A stretch of 64,000 nucleotides of DNA from Fibrobacter sp. UWP2 (GCF_900141705.1 NZ_FQYM01000008.1:1-64000), one strand, 5' to 3'. Shown: positions 42,700 to 52,521, counted from the stretch's first letter. Notes: generated by a model from the sequence alone, not told the origin. Numbers and translations: made by a program.

Positions 42700-43419
42700 A
42701 TGTTCAAGAAAATCGTCGCTATCGCTGCCTTGGCTGCTTCCACGAGTTTTGCCGTTTGGGACTTGTTCCCGATTATGCCGAACGGCACGGGACAGGTCCG
42801 CGGGCAGCTGATTTACACGGATCAGGATCCCTTGACGTCGCTGACAAGCACGGTGGGCGCCCGCTATTCTGTTGCCGACTGGATTGAAGTGGCTCTCAAC
42901 TTGGATTACCGGCTTTTTACGCACCTTGATGGGGACGATGTAGGACCGGATGGCTTTGGCTACTTGGCTCCGGGTCTGCGTTTCCAGGTGACTCCCGTCT
43001 TTAGCATTTTTGGAGATGTCATGATCCCTCTTGACGATGAGTCCTATACGGGCGATGTGATCAGGTATGACTTTGGTATCCAGCATGCGTCGATATGGTC
43101 CAGGCTCATTTGGGGTACTTCTTTGGAGGTGCAAATGAACACCGAGACTTCCGTGGTCATCTTCGCCTTTGAAGACGAGTTCGACATCGTGCTCGGTCAG
43201 GTTGTCCCCTACATTGGCTTCAACCTCTATATGGGCGAGGACTTTGGTCCGGGTGGCGAGGGCGCCAACGGCTTCGAGATTCCGCTTGGCATCAAGTTCG
43301 GCGTTTCGGAGAGGCTCTCCCTCGATGTAGGCGTGCACTTTATGGGCGGAGACTTGTTCGAAATTTACGGTTGCGACGACCCCATGATTATGGGTTTCGA
43401 AATCGCTTACATTTTCTAG
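42700..43419 (+). CDS. outer-membrane beta-barrel-like protein, 239 aa
   Basis: A 239-aa protein with a signal peptide (about 1-18) and a series of short amphipathic beta strands ending in a phenylalanine (AYIF), as in small outer-membrane barrels. AAGGAG lies 7 bases before the ATG at 42700. No closer family is recognised. Confidence 0.7.
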   Translation: MFKKIVAIAALAASTSFAVWDLFPIMPNGTGQVRGQLIYTDQDPLTSLTSTVGARYSVADWIEVALNLDYRLFTHLDGDDVGPDGFGYLAPGLRFQVTPVFSIFGDVMIPLDDESYTGDVIRYDFGIQHASIWSRLIWGTSLEVQMNTETSVVIFAFEDEFDIVLGQVVPYIGFNLYMGEDFGPGGEGANGFEIPLGIKFGVSERLSLDVGVHFMGGDLFEIYGCDDPMIMGFEIAYIF

Positions 43420-43425
43420 CGTAGT

Positions 43426-44460
43426 TTAGACAGATTCGGCGAGGGCGTACTTTTGGCTGCGCCCGCCCTTGGGGCTGGCTTTGACCAGCCCTTTTTCTAT
43501 GAGGCTCTGGATCTCGCGGAGTGCCGTGTCGTGGCTGGTGCCGAACAGGCCGGCGGCGTCCTTTGCGGTAAAGTTTTGCGGGAGAGAGCCTGCCATGACC
43601 GCGTTGATGAGCGTCTGTTCGCGTTCGCTGGTGGGGGTGCCCGCATGCAGGCAAGTATAGGCGGTGCGCTGGATTTGCGGGGCGATTCTTTTTTCGGTGG
43701 CCTTGATGGCGTTTTGCAGTTGACCCAGGAACCAAAGGATCCATTCGGTGAGGTCGCCGTTGCCGCATTGCGTGCGGTTCAAAATGCAAAAGTACTCGGC
43801 GCGGTTCTGCACCATCTGCACGTTGAGCGCGTATTGGCAATGGGTGGTTTTCTCGGCGCGGGCGAGTTGCATTGCCATAAGGGTGCGCGCCACGCGCCCG
43901 TTGGCGTCGTTGAACGGTCGCAGTGTCAAAAACCAAAAATGGGTTATGGCCGCCTTGATGACGCCGTCCATGGTCGAGGTCTCGAACCACTTGATAAAGT
44001 TTTCGACTTCGGTTTCGAGGCGTTCGGGCGAGGGCCCGTCAAAAACGTAGGTCGAATCGCCGTTGCTGAACTCAATGCGGCTGGGGGTCTCGCGCAGGCG
44101 CATGGATTTGCTTGGCGACATGGAGGCGTGCCAGTTGAACAGGCGCTCCGCGGTTAGGGGCATGGCCGAGTTCACGATGGCGCCCAGGTAGTTCTTTACA
44201 AAGTTCTGCTTAGCCTGGCTCCGGAGTTCCACCTCTTTTTGGATTGCGTCCAGGTCGAGGTCGTGGCCGTCCATGGCGAAGTTCGCCACAATGTCGCTTG
44301 CCAGGATTTCGTTTTCGGTTTTTCCGAGGCCGCACATGTTCATGGTCCCGATGAGCCTGCCTTCGAGCAAGCGAGTTTCGCCCAGGGCGTCGAGGACACG
44401 CCGGGTGTCGAACCTAAAATGGGTCCAGTCGGGGAATTGGTGGATGAATAGCATATGCAT
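43426..44460 (-). CDS. Fic-like protein lacking the catalytic histidine
   Basis: A 344-aa protein with an N-terminal DUF4172-like part, a Fic core and a C-terminal winged helix (about 270-344). The Fic motif reads LRPFNDANGRVAR where active enzymes have HPFxDGNGR: the catalytic His is Arg and the first Gly of DGNGR is Ala. The N-terminal inhibitory helix, normally with a Glu before Gly, reads AMDG. So it is probably not an AMP transferase but could still bind nucleotides and act as a DNA-binding regulator. No ribosome site is visible; TATATT is 4 bases upstream of the first ATG. Confidence 0.75.
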   Translation of the reverse strand: MHMLFIHQFPDWTHFRFDTRRVLDALGETRLLEGRLIGTMNMCGLGKTENEILASDIVANFAMDGHDLDLDAIQKEVELRSQAKQNFVKNYLGAIVNSAMPLTAERLFNWHASMSPSKSMRLRETPSRIEFSNGDSTYVFDGPSPERLETEVENFIKWFETSTMDGVIKAAITHFWFLTLRPFNDANGRVARTLMAMQLARAEKTTHCQYALNVQMVQNRAEYFCILNRTQCGNGDLTEWILWFLGQLQNAIKATEKRIAPQIQRTAYTCLHAGTPTSEREQTLINAVMAGSLPQNFTAKDAAGLFGTSHDTALREIQSLIEKGLVKASPKGGRSQKYALAESV

Positions 44461-44514
44461 AAAAAATATAACTCAATTGGAGGGGATTTTACTATTTTTT
44501 TTCAAAGCCTTATG

Positions 44515-44720
44515 CCGTGAGAAGCTGCAGGGGTTGTGAAAACTGCCCATGTAAGAGAATCCCGTGAAAACCGGGAACGGTCCCGCCGCTGTAAGGGTGT
44601 ACGAAACTGGCAAGAACCAATGTTTTCGAATGTGAAGGAGCCAGCTGTAGGATGATCCCCGAGTCAGAAGAACTGTGAGGCTGCCATAGGCAAATGCCTT
44701 TTGCGGAATGACCTGCAAAA
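44515..44720 (+). promoter_or_regulatory. cobalamin (B12) riboswitch
   Basis: Key elements are readable: a GGGAACGGTCCCGCCGCTGTAA block around 44574-44597 with the B12-box GCCGCTG, a long internal hairpin, and GAGTCAGAAGAAC at 44661-44673. It ends about 25 bases before a TonB receptor. In this family B12 binding closes expression of transport genes. Confidence 0.85.
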
Positions 44721-44744
44721 AGTTTTTGCCACAACTGAGGTCCG

Positions 44745-46808
44745 ATGCGAGAGACGTTGGCTCCATATACCGCGGTAACGCGCGGTCTTTTGCGTGTATG
44801 CGCCCTGGGGGCGTGTGCCGTGGCGGCTCCGTTGTGGGCCGATGCTCCTGCAGACCAGTTGGCGGCGCGCGATACGGCTTCGGTTGGGCCGGTGCGCGAC
44901 TTGGGCGTTTCGGAAGTCTCGGGGTACGAAGCCGGCATTTTGCAAATGTCCACGGGCTACGAAGAGATTTTGCCTGCTTCTTGGGAGGGTCGCGGTCTTT
45001 CGGCAGCCGAGGTGCTTGCGACGCTTCCCGGAATTCAGTACTACAAGCAGGGCGGCATGGGAAGTTTCCAGACCGTGAGCGTGCGTGGCATTGCGGCGAG
45101 GAGCATCGTCATTTGCATTGACGGGGTTCCCCTGAACGACGCGACAGGTGGTGCCGTGAACTTGGGGCAAATCGACCTGAACCAGATGGAAAAAATCGAG
45201 GTGTACAAGGACCGTGTCCCGGTACGTTTTGGTGGTTCGGGCATTGGCGGTGCCATCAACTTTGTCACAAAGGATGCAGTGCATAGCGGTGGACGTGTTT
45301 TGGCGAGCTATGGAAGCCACAACACTTTTGAGGGCTCGGCACAGGTGACTGCCCGCCCTTCCGACAGCACCCAGTTCTCGGCGTCGCTCTCGGCAAGGCA
45401 TTCCGACAACGACTATTCCTTCAAAAACCGCAACGGCACCAAGTACAACGAAGACGATGATTTTTGGGACAGACGGAGCAACTCCCAGTACACCGATTAC
45501 TCGGGGCATTTTCAATACCGCATGCTGCACGGCGGCGACTACTTCTCGGTGGTGTCGGGCAACATTTTTTATGCAGCGGGGGGAATCCCGGGAACGGAGA
45601 CCAACAACACCAAGGTCGCGAACTTTGTGAACGAAAATGCGGTGCTTTCCTACCGTTTAGAAACTCCAGACTACTTCGACATGCTCCGCTTTGAAACGGG
45701 CCTCTCGGGAAAATTCGAGAAGACAGTTTCTTCCACGTCGTACCCGCTGGATCACTTGGGCTATCTTAACGTTCCTTTTTTCCAATATGGGCTCGCGGGC
45801 TACAAGGCCATTCCCGAGGTGTCGGCGTACATGAACTTTTCCAACATGGAGTTGGGCGCCCATGTTTTGGGCAGTGGGGAGTATTACGGTTCCCGCGGTT
45901 CCATTAGCGATTTTGAAATCAAGCGCCTTTCGGGTACGCTTGCGGGAGAGGCCACTTGGTGGTGCCTGCCTTGGCTCAACGTGGGCGGCGAGGGCAGCAC
46001 GCTGTTCATTCACGACGACATTGAGGGGGAGGAATTCGTGCTCCCCAATGGTTCCAACAAGTTGGACGGCGGCAAGTCCCGCGACATGGCGTGGTCGGGA
46101 ATGCTCCGGCTGAAGCTAGGCCCCGAAAATTCCCGCTATGGTTTTAACGCTTCGTTCGGCAGGTTCTTTAGGGAGCCGCAACTGATGGAACTTTACGGCG
46201 CCTACGAGGGGCTGCTCTCGAACCCGGAACTCAAGGACGAAACGGCCCACCGCTTTGAGGCGAGCGCATTTGCCATGACGCCCAGTCGCAAGACCGTCTT
46301 CCGTACCAGCTATTTTGAGACGCATTCAAAAAATGGAATCTACTGGATTATCAGCGGCGAAATCAAGAAGCCCTTGAATGTGGGGCGAGCCCTGATTCGC
46401 GGCGTGGAGGCGGAACTGCAAAGCCGTCCCGTGAAGTTCTTCGAGACGACCTTGCGGGCGACAGTCCAGGACCCGCGCGACAATTCGGGCCACCCGACGT
46501 ATGACGGGAAGTTGCTCCCCGGCGAGCCCGTGCATAGTTACTTTGCCGAAGGGCACATTTTATTGCCGCTCCATTTGGACGCCTCCTTTGCGGCGGAGTA
46601 CCGCACCAAAATGTATGGGGACAGAGCCAACCGCATAGAGCAGCCGCCCACGCCTGGCTACAATGCCGCCCTCGGTTTTTCGCCTCTCGAAAAAACGCGT
46701 TTGACTTTTGCGGTCAACAATATTTCGGACGAAACCTACAGGAACATTTTTACGCCCTACCCCATCACGGGCAGGGAATGGAGATTTACATTAACCCAGG
46801 GGTTATAA
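44745..46808 (+). CDS. btuB: BtuB-like TonB-dependent cobalamin receptor
   Basis: A 687-aa outer-membrane receptor: signal peptide (about 1-32), plug domain (about 80-185: LPGIQYYKQGGMG, VRGIAARSIVICIDGVPLN) and a 22-strand-type barrel that ends in GREWRFTLTQGL. The upstream B12 riboswitch and the following propeller lipoprotein name the ligand as cobalamin or a relative. GAGG is four bases before the ATG. Confidence 0.85.
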   Translation: MRETLAPYTAVTRGLLRVCALGACAVAAPLWADAPADQLAARDTASVGPVRDLGVSEVSGYEAGILQMSTGYEEILPASWEGRGLSAAEVLATLPGIQYYKQGGMGSFQTVSVRGIAARSIVICIDGVPLNDATGGAVNLGQIDLNQMEKIEVYKDRVPVRFGGSGIGGAINFVTKDAVHSGGRVLASYGSHNTFEGSAQVTARPSDSTQFSASLSARHSDNDYSFKNRNGTKYNEDDDFWDRRSNSQYTDYSGHFQYRMLHGGDYFSVVSGNIFYAAGGIPGTETNNTKVANFVNENAVLSYRLETPDYFDMLRFETGLSGKFEKTVSSTSYPLDHLGYLNVPFFQYGLAGYKAIPEVSAYMNFSNMELGAHVLGSGEYYGSRGSISDFEIKRLSGTLAGEATWWCLPWLNVGGEGSTLFIHDDIEGEEFVLPNGSNKLDGGKSRDMAWSGMLRLKLGPENSRYGFNASFGRFFREPQLMELYGAYEGLLSNPELKDETAHRFEASAFAMTPSRKTVFRTSYFETHSKNGIYWIISGEIKKPLNVGRALIRGVEAELQSRPVKFFETTLRATVQDPRDNSGHPTYDGKLLPGEPVHSYFAEGHILLPLHLDASFAAEYRTKMYGDRANRIEQPPTPGYNAALGFSPLEKTRLTFAVNNISDETYRNIFTPYPITGREWRFTLTQGL

Positions 46809-46875
46809 CCCCCGCGTAGGCCTGTAACGCAAAGTTTGCGCAAGGGTCGCTACGATAACACAAAAAGGAAACGAT

Positions 46876-47994
46876 ATGAATAACAAATTCTTAACACTCT
46901 TGGCTGCAAGTTCCCTTGCTTTCTTTATGCAGGCTTGCGGTGACGACTCCTCTTCTTCTTCCGCTCCCGAGGAAGATGCGGAGCAGACAGCAACGGCTGC
47001 CAGCGTTTACGTGTTTGGCACGGACTATACGGCGGGTGAACTCCATGCCATCAAAGACGGCAAGGTCGCCAGCGAGGGAATTGAATTCCATCAGGATGCC
47101 AAGCTGGTCTCTGCTGGAGGAAACCTCTTTGTTCTGGAACGCTACGGTGCCGATAACCTCGTTCTCTTCAATACCGAAAAGAACGAAGTCACGTGGCAGG
47201 TTTCCCTGGACGATTTCTCCAACCCCGCCGACGTAGTGATGGCGAGCAAGGATGAAGCCTGGGTTGCCCTGGATGGTGCCGACAAGCTCATCAAGGTCGC
47301 CGTGAAGGACGGCAAGACTAAGAAGACCGTGAATACCGGCGACTTCGCCATTGGCGAAGATGGCAACCCGCACGCCACGGACCTCGAAGTCAGCGGCGAC
47401 ACGCTGTTCGTGCTCTTCAACCGTTATTACAGCAAGAAGGTCGACACTAACTATGTGACTGTTTACCCCAATGGTCTTGTTGCCATGTACAAGCTCAGTG
47501 ATGGTGAACTTCTCGACACCATTTCCTTGGTGACCCAGAACCCCATGGCCATGGCCAAGGCCAAGGCCGGCATTTTCGTAGCATCCCAGGGTGATTACAA
47601 CGACGCCTGGGGAACCGACGCCGACGATAATCGCGGCATCGAAAAGCTGGACCTCTCCAAGAAAAGCTCCAAGCTCTTTGTCTCTGGCAAAAAGCTGGGT
47701 GGCGGCGTCTCTGCGATGGCCGTGAACGCCGACGACAACGAAGCCTACGTAGCCATTTACAAGAGCTACGGCGATGTGCCGGTTGTGGAAGTGGATCTCG
47801 AAAAGGGTGATACCGAAACCATCAAGGGTGTTGCCGATGCCGAAGGCTCCATTGCTGTTGACCAGGCCACAGGCAAGGTCTACATTGGTGACCGTAGCTA
47901 CGGTGAAGAATCCGTCTACGTTTACGACGGCGACAAGGTCGAAAAGATCGACAACGGCAAGGCGCTTCCTCCGTACAGCATTGTCCTTCTTTAA
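46876..47994 (+). CDS. btuG: BtuG-like beta-propeller lipoprotein
   Basis: A 372-aa lipoprotein with lipobox MQAC (Cys21), a Ser-rich linker, and about seven repeats of a YncE-like beta-propeller (recurring GTD, GADKLIKVAV and EVDLEKG strands). In Bacteroides BtuG is a surface propeller lipoprotein that binds B12 with very high affinity and hands it to BtuB, and its gene is next to btuB. Position downstream of the B12 riboswitch and btuB fits that role here. The gene name is by analogy. Confidence 0.65.
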   Translation: MNNKFLTLLAASSLAFFMQACGDDSSSSSAPEEDAEQTATAASVYVFGTDYTAGELHAIKDGKVASEGIEFHQDAKLVSAGGNLFVLERYGADNLVLFNTEKNEVTWQVSLDDFSNPADVVMASKDEAWVALDGADKLIKVAVKDGKTKKTVNTGDFAIGEDGNPHATDLEVSGDTLFVLFNRYYSKKVDTNYVTVYPNGLVAMYKLSDGELLDTISLVTQNPMAMAKAKAGIFVASQGDYNDAWGTDADDNRGIEKLDLSKKSSKLFVSGKKLGGGVSAMAVNADDNEAYVAIYKSYGDVPVVEVDLEKGDTETIKGVADAEGSIAVDQATGKVYIGDRSYGEESVYVYDGDKVEKIDNGKALPPYSIVLL

Positions 47995-48030
47995 CTGACG
48001 ATGCGGTCGTTGACCGCAATTTGTGAAATA

Positions 48031-48059
48031 GGTCGCAGCGTGGGCCGCGGCCTTTTTTT
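48031..48059 (+). terminator. intrinsic terminator after btuB-btuG
   Basis: A 6-bp stem with one G-U pair (GGTCGC and GCGGCC) and seven T residues at 48053-48059. Confidence 0.6.
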
Positions 48060-48072
48060 GTACATTTTTGGC

Positions 48073-48915
48073 ATGAAGAAAGTCGATACCTGGTACAAGG
48101 CTCAGGGATATTGCCCTACCGAAGATTTTGAACTGGCGAGCTACCTGCTTTTTGAGGCGGGCGTCGCGACGCTCGAGGAATTGGACCCGGTGGCCGATGG
48201 TCGTACGGATTTTTGCTTTTATACGGGCGACAAGGCCGAGAGGGACCGCATTGTGGCGGAGTTCCCGCAATATCACTTTGCCGTGACCGAGGAGCCCGCG
48301 AAGGATTGGGACAAGTGGTGGCGTGACCGCGCCCAGCCTGTTTCGGTTTCGCCCCGCCTGTGGGTGCGCCCGCCCTGGGTCGATTTCAAACCCGAGGACC
48401 CGAATGCCGTTGTGCTGGAACTTGAAGCGAAGACTGCCTTTGGCACCGGTGAACATGACACCACGAGCAGTTGCGCGACGCTCATGGAGAATATCGATTT
48501 CAAGGGCAAGACTGTATTGGACATCGGTACCGGTACGGGAATATTGGCGATGTTCGCCCGCCGCATGGGAGCCAAGCTCGCCGTGGGCACCGAGATTGAC
48601 CCGCTCACTATCCCCTGCATAGCGGAGAACTTTGAACGCAACGGTTTTGGCCAGAGCGATTGCCTTCTGGGCTTTTTGGACGCCTTCAAGGACGGCACCA
48701 AGTTCGATGTCATCTTGTGCAACATGATTCGCAGCGAACTATGGCCGCTCCGTGACGACATCGAGTACCTGCTCGCCCCTGGCGGGGAGCTCATCATTAG
48801 CGGGCAGTTGTTGACCGAGAAGGATTACATTCTCAAGTGGTTCGACGAAGCCGGTTACAAGGTTGTGCAAGAAAGAATAAGCACGGAGTGGTGGAGCGTC
48901 TTGGCGAGATCGTGA
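48073..48915 (+). CDS. prmA: ribosomal protein L11 methyltransferase
   Basis: A 280-aa protein with the PrmA layout: N-terminal alpha/beta domain, a WVDFKPED linker, and a SAM-binding domain with FGTGEHDTT (about 136) and LDIGTGTGILAMF (about 150-162) plus a CNMI motif near 219. It trimethylates ribosomal protein L11. TACATT lies 6 bases before the ATG and there is no ribosome site, pointing to a leaderless message. An extension to 48001 would pass through the terminator. Confidence 0.9.
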   Translation: MKKVDTWYKAQGYCPTEDFELASYLLFEAGVATLEELDPVADGRTDFCFYTGDKAERDRIVAEFPQYHFAVTEEPAKDWDKWWRDRAQPVSVSPRLWVRPPWVDFKPEDPNAVVLELEAKTAFGTGEHDTTSSCATLMENIDFKGKTVLDIGTGTGILAMFARRMGAKLAVGTEIDPLTIPCIAENFERNGFGQSDCLLGFLDAFKDGTKFDVILCNMIRSELWPLRDDIEYLLAPGGELIISGQLLTEKDYILKWFDEAGYKVVQERISTEWWSVLARS

Positions 48916-48928
48916 GCCGCGGCAGGGG

Positions 48929-51013
48929 CTACTTCCCCCACGGGCTCTTTTTGCCGAAGCGTTCCTTCTTTTTGGGCCCGTGATTGAAGGCTGGGTCCTG
49001 GGCGCGGCGGCGTTTTTCAAAGTACTCGTCGCGTTCGAGGTTGCGTTGTTCGCGTTCCTCTTCGGTCCAGCGTTTCTTTTCTTTTTTTGGTTTCATGATT
49101 TGGGCGCGCTCTTCGCGCTTTTGCCGCTCTCGTTCACGGGCCTCCGGGTTGGCCTCGCGTTCCTCACTGGGATGGTATTCCTTGCCTTCGGCGTTTGCCG
49201 TGCGGCTTAAGAGCAGCCGTGAGAGTTTGCCCATCTTGAGGCGTTCGAGTACCGCGCGGATTTTGGGGCGGTTCTCGGGGATGTACCAGAAGAAGAACTG
49301 TTTTTGCCCCGCCTTTTGCGAGGGTGTTTTTGCCACATAGAGCGGGCTCCCGTCGGGGAGCATCTCGGCGTAGAACATCTCCGTGGCGATGGTCATGGGG
49401 GTCGGTGTGAAGTCCTGCACCTGCTCCAGTTGAAAGCCCAGTTGTTTGGTCTCGAGGGCGAGTTCCGCCATGTCGGCTTCGGTACACCCGGGGTGGCTAC
49501 TGATAAAGTAAGGGATAATCTGCTGTCGCTTGCCAATGCGCTTGCATTCGGCGTCAAAGAATTCCTTGAATTTGCGGAACAGCGAAAAACTCGGCTTGCG
49601 GATGAGCTTGAGCACCGCTTCGCTCGTGTGCTCGGGGGCGACCTTGAGGCGGCCGCTCACATGGTAGTCAATGAGCTCGCGGGCGTATTCCTCGTGGTCC
49701 TTGCGGAGCGCCTCGTCGTCGGTCTCTTGCAATAGCAGGTCGTAGCGCACGCCGCTACCGATAAACAGGTGCTTTACCTTCGGGTTCGCGCGGATTTCGC
49801 GGTACAGGCTCAAGAGTTCGGCGTGGTGCGTGTCCATGTTGTCGCAAATCTTGGGAAACACACAACTCGGGCGGGCGCACTTTTCGCAACGGCAGCGGTC
49901 GCGTCCGCGCATCTTGTACATGTTCGCGCTGGGACCGCCCAAATCGGTGATTGTCCCGGCAAAGCCTTCCATTTGCGTGACTTTTTCCACCTCGCGCAAA
50001 ATGCTCTCGCGGCTGCGGCTCGCAATGAACTTGCCCTGGTGTGCGTTGATGGCGCAAAAACTGCAACCGCCAAAACAGCCGCGGTGCGTGTTGATGCTGA
50101 ACTTGATCATGTCGAACGCCGGGATGGCGCCGCGTTTTTTGTAGCGCGGGTGCGGTGCGCGGGCGTAGGGGTATTCAAAACTCTCGTCGATTTCGCCGTA
50201 TTCGAGCGGCGGGTATGGCGGGTTGATGACGACCGTTTGTTCGCCAACGTTCTGCAAAATACGTTTGGCGTGGATCTTGTTGCTTTCGAGTTCCACTTTG
50301 CGGTAATTGTTCAGTTGCGTTCGCTTGTCGGCGAGGCATTCCTCGTGGCTTGCGAGATGCAGGTCTTCCCAGTTCTTGTTTGCAGGCACGTGGCCGCGCG
50401 GGGCGAGGTACGCTGTTTGCGGGATGCTTGTGAGGTTCTTGAACGGCACGCCTTTTTTGAGGAGACGCACCATCTCTTTCATTGGCTTTTCGCCCATGCC
50501 GTAAATAAGCAGGTCCGCTTGCGTTTCGGCCAAAATGCTCGGCTTGAGTCTGTCGCTCCAATAATCGTAATGAGTTACGCGGCGAAGACTGCTTTCGAGC
50601 CCGCCAATCATTACCGGCACGTCGGGGTAGAGGAGCTTCAAAATTTTTGCGTAAGTGTATGTTGCGTAATCGGGGCGGAACCCCGCCTTGTTGCCTGGCG
50701 TAAAGGCGTCGTCACTGCGCAGGCGCTTTGCCGCGGTGTAGTGGTTCACCATGCTGTCCATGCCGCTCGAAATGGCAAAGAACATGCGGGGTTTCCCCAG
50801 CTTTTTGAAGTCGCGCAAGTCGTCGCGCCAATTTGGCTGCGGGAGTATTGCGACGCGGAGTCCTTCGTGCTCCAAGAGGCGGCTCACCACGGCATGCCCA
50901 AAGCTCGGGTGGTCTACGTAGGCGTCGGCGCTAATGAGGATGACGTCCACGTAATCCCAGCCTAGGGCGTCCAGGTCTTCTTGGCAAATGGGGAGGAATC
51001 GCGGGTCGTACAT
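48929..51013 (-). CDS. ygiQ: YgiQ-family radical SAM protein
   Basis: A 694-aa protein of the YgiQ family (UPF0313): N-terminal B12-binding-like domain, then RGCFGGCSFCAI near 310-322 with the three cysteines of the radical SAM cluster, and a lysine/arginine-rich C-terminal tail. Function in bacteria is unknown. The tail runs to the last codon with EKKRWTEEER repeats. TACATT lies 7 bases before the ATG, no ribosome site. Confidence 0.85.
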   Translation of the reverse strand: MYDPRFLPICQEDLDALGWDYVDVILISADAYVDHPSFGHAVVSRLLEHEGLRVAILPQPNWRDDLRDFKKLGKPRMFFAISSGMDSMVNHYTAAKRLRSDDAFTPGNKAGFRPDYATYTYAKILKLLYPDVPVMIGGLESSLRRVTHYDYWSDRLKPSILAETQADLLIYGMGEKPMKEMVRLLKKGVPFKNLTSIPQTAYLAPRGHVPANKNWEDLHLASHEECLADKRTQLNNYRKVELESNKIHAKRILQNVGEQTVVINPPYPPLEYGEIDESFEYPYARAPHPRYKKRGAIPAFDMIKFSINTHRGCFGGCSFCAINAHQGKFIASRSRESILREVEKVTQMEGFAGTITDLGGPSANMYKMRGRDRCRCEKCARPSCVFPKICDNMDTHHAELLSLYREIRANPKVKHLFIGSGVRYDLLLQETDDEALRKDHEEYARELIDYHVSGRLKVAPEHTSEAVLKLIRKPSFSLFRKFKEFFDAECKRIGKRQQIIPYFISSHPGCTEADMAELALETKQLGFQLEQVQDFTPTPMTIATEMFYAEMLPDGSPLYVAKTPSQKAGQKQFFFWYIPENRPKIRAVLERLKMGKLSRLLLSRTANAEGKEYHPSEEREANPEARERERQKREERAQIMKPKKEKKRWTEEEREQRNLERDEYFEKRRRAQDPAFNHGPKKKERFGKKSPWGK

Positions 51014-51034
51014 GTGAAGTAATGTAGAAAAAGA

Positions 51035-51065
51035 AGTGATTGATGGTTGGTGACTAGTGGTTAGG
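51035..51065 (+). repeat. TGATTAGTGGTT-type repeat S, copy 2
   Basis: AGTGATTGATGGTTGGTGAC-like sequence matching 22442-22472, here in the gap between divergent genes. Confidence 0.5.
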
Positions 51066-51106
51066 ATTGTTGAGGTTGAAACGTTTTTTTATCTTTGGCT
51101 TTGATT

Positions 51107-51859
51107 ATGGCAGAAACAAAGAAAATACTGGTGATGGTAGGAAGCCCCAAAAATGAACGCAGCGGGACTTTGATCCCGACGAAGGCGTTTGTGGAGGGCC
51201 TCGAACAGAACGGTAATTACGAGACCGAATACGTCTTTATCGACCGCCTGAACATTACTCCCTGCCGCGGTTGCCTCAGTTGCTGGGGCCGTGAAGACGG
51301 CAGCTGCTTTATGAAAGACGACGACATCCCCATGATTCGCGAAAAGCTGATCAATTCCGATGTGGTCATTTGGAGTTTCCCGCTTTTCTTGTTCAGCATC
51401 CCTGGGCAAATGAAAGTGCTCATGGACCGCATTGTGGGTATGGTTCACCCGTACATGGGGCAGCGCCTGGAAGACCCCGACTACATGAATAAAAAGATGC
51501 ACGGTTTGCAGTTTCAAAAAGAGGGTCAAAAGATCATTTTGCTTTCAAGCTGCGCCTGGACTGACATTGACGTGGTGTACGAGCCCATTCGCAAGCAGTT
51601 CAACATCATTTTGGGTGAGGACGGTTACGATTTGGTGGTGGCGCCGCAGATGCGCGCACTGCACCACCGTGGTGGCGAACGCCGCCTGAACATGCTCCGC
51701 GACAAGTTCCGCAAGGGCGGCGCCGAGCTCGCGACCACCGGCAAGCTCTCCCAGGAAGTCATCGACTACATGCAAAAGCCCATCTTTAGCGATGCTGCCT
51801 ACCGCGAACTCGTGGTGCAGTTTGTGACGCACATGTTCGATAGGGACGACAATTTTTAA
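51107..51859 (+). CDS. NAD(P)H-dependent flavodoxin-like oxidoreductase
   Basis: A 250-aa protein of the NADPH-dependent FMN reductase type (PF03358/02525): a VGSPKNERSGT phosphate loop at 10-20, a CRGCLSCWG cysteine segment near 50-58, and FPLFLFSIPGQMKVLMDR. These proteins reduce quinones or other small molecules using FMN. It stops inside the start of the converging queH end (4-bp overlap). Confidence 0.8.
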   Translation: MAETKKILVMVGSPKNERSGTLIPTKAFVEGLEQNGNYETEYVFIDRLNITPCRGCLSCWGREDGSCFMKDDDIPMIREKLINSDVVIWSFPLFLFSIPGQMKVLMDRIVGMVHPYMGQRLEDPDYMNKKMHGLQFQKEGQKIILLSSCAWTDIDVVYEPIRKQFNIILGEDGYDLVVAPQMRALHHRGGERRLNMLRDKFRKGGAELATTGKLSQEVIDYMQKPIFSDAAYRELVVQFVTHMFDRDDNF

Positions 51860-52521
51860 AGATCTTTGGCGTCGCGCATGGAGTAGACGCAGCCGCAAAA
51901 ATTTTGGCGGTACAGGTTGTACTCGTGCGAGAGCTGGATGGAGCGCTTGTAGCCGCCCTTCTTTTTGAAGTCGCTCGGGAGGCGGCGCACGCCGTAGATG
52001 TCGCACTGCTCCTGCACCACATTGTTCAGCACCTGGGCATCCTTCATGGGGCTTATGGTTAAGGTCGTCGTGAAGTAGTCGGCTTTCTGTTCCTTGGCGA
52101 TGCGTGCAGATTCGGCGAGGCGGAGCTCGAAGCATTTGCGGCAGCGCTTGCCGCCCTCGGGCTCGTTTTCTAGGCCGTGTGCGATGGCGTAGAATTTCTC
52201 GGGATGGTAATCGCCCTCGATAAATTTCACCGGGTGTTTCATTTCGGGGTGGTTCGCCTGGAATTCCGAAATAAAGCGCTTGATTTCTTCGACGCGGTGG
52301 CGGTATTCTGCTTCGGGCGCGATGTTCGGGTTGTAATAGAAAATCGTGATGTTGAAATACTGCGACAGGTATTCGATGGTGTAGCTGCTGCAAGGTCCGC
52401 AGCACGCGTGCAAAAGCAGGCTCGGAACTTCGCCCGTGCGCTGGAGCCGCCGTATTATGCGGTCCAGGTCCACTTGGTAGTTGTGTTTGGGGGGCATGCC
52501 CGCTTTTTTGACATCGCCCAT
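51856..52521 (-). CDS. queH: epoxyqueuosine reductase QueH
   Basis: A 221-aa protein with the QueH/DUF208 cysteine signatures: HACCGPCSSY near 38-47, RCRKCFELRL near 126-135 and NFCGCVYS at the end. QueH carries an Fe-S cluster and reduces epoxyqueuosine to queuosine in tRNA wobble modification. It starts in the same direction as, and 4 bp from, the small membrane gene upstream, so these are one operon. Confidence 0.9.
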   Translation of the reverse strand: MGDVKKAGMPPKHNYQVDLDRIIRRLQRTGEVPSLLLHACCGPCSSYTIEYLSQYFNITIFYYNPNIAPEAEYRHRVEEIKRFISEFQANHPEMKHPVKFIEGDYHPEKFYAIAHGLENEPEGGKRCRKCFELRLAESARIAKEQKADYFTTTLTISPMKDAQVLNNVVQEQCDIYGVRRLPSDFKKKGGYKRSIQLSHEYNLYRQNFCGCVYSMRDAKDL

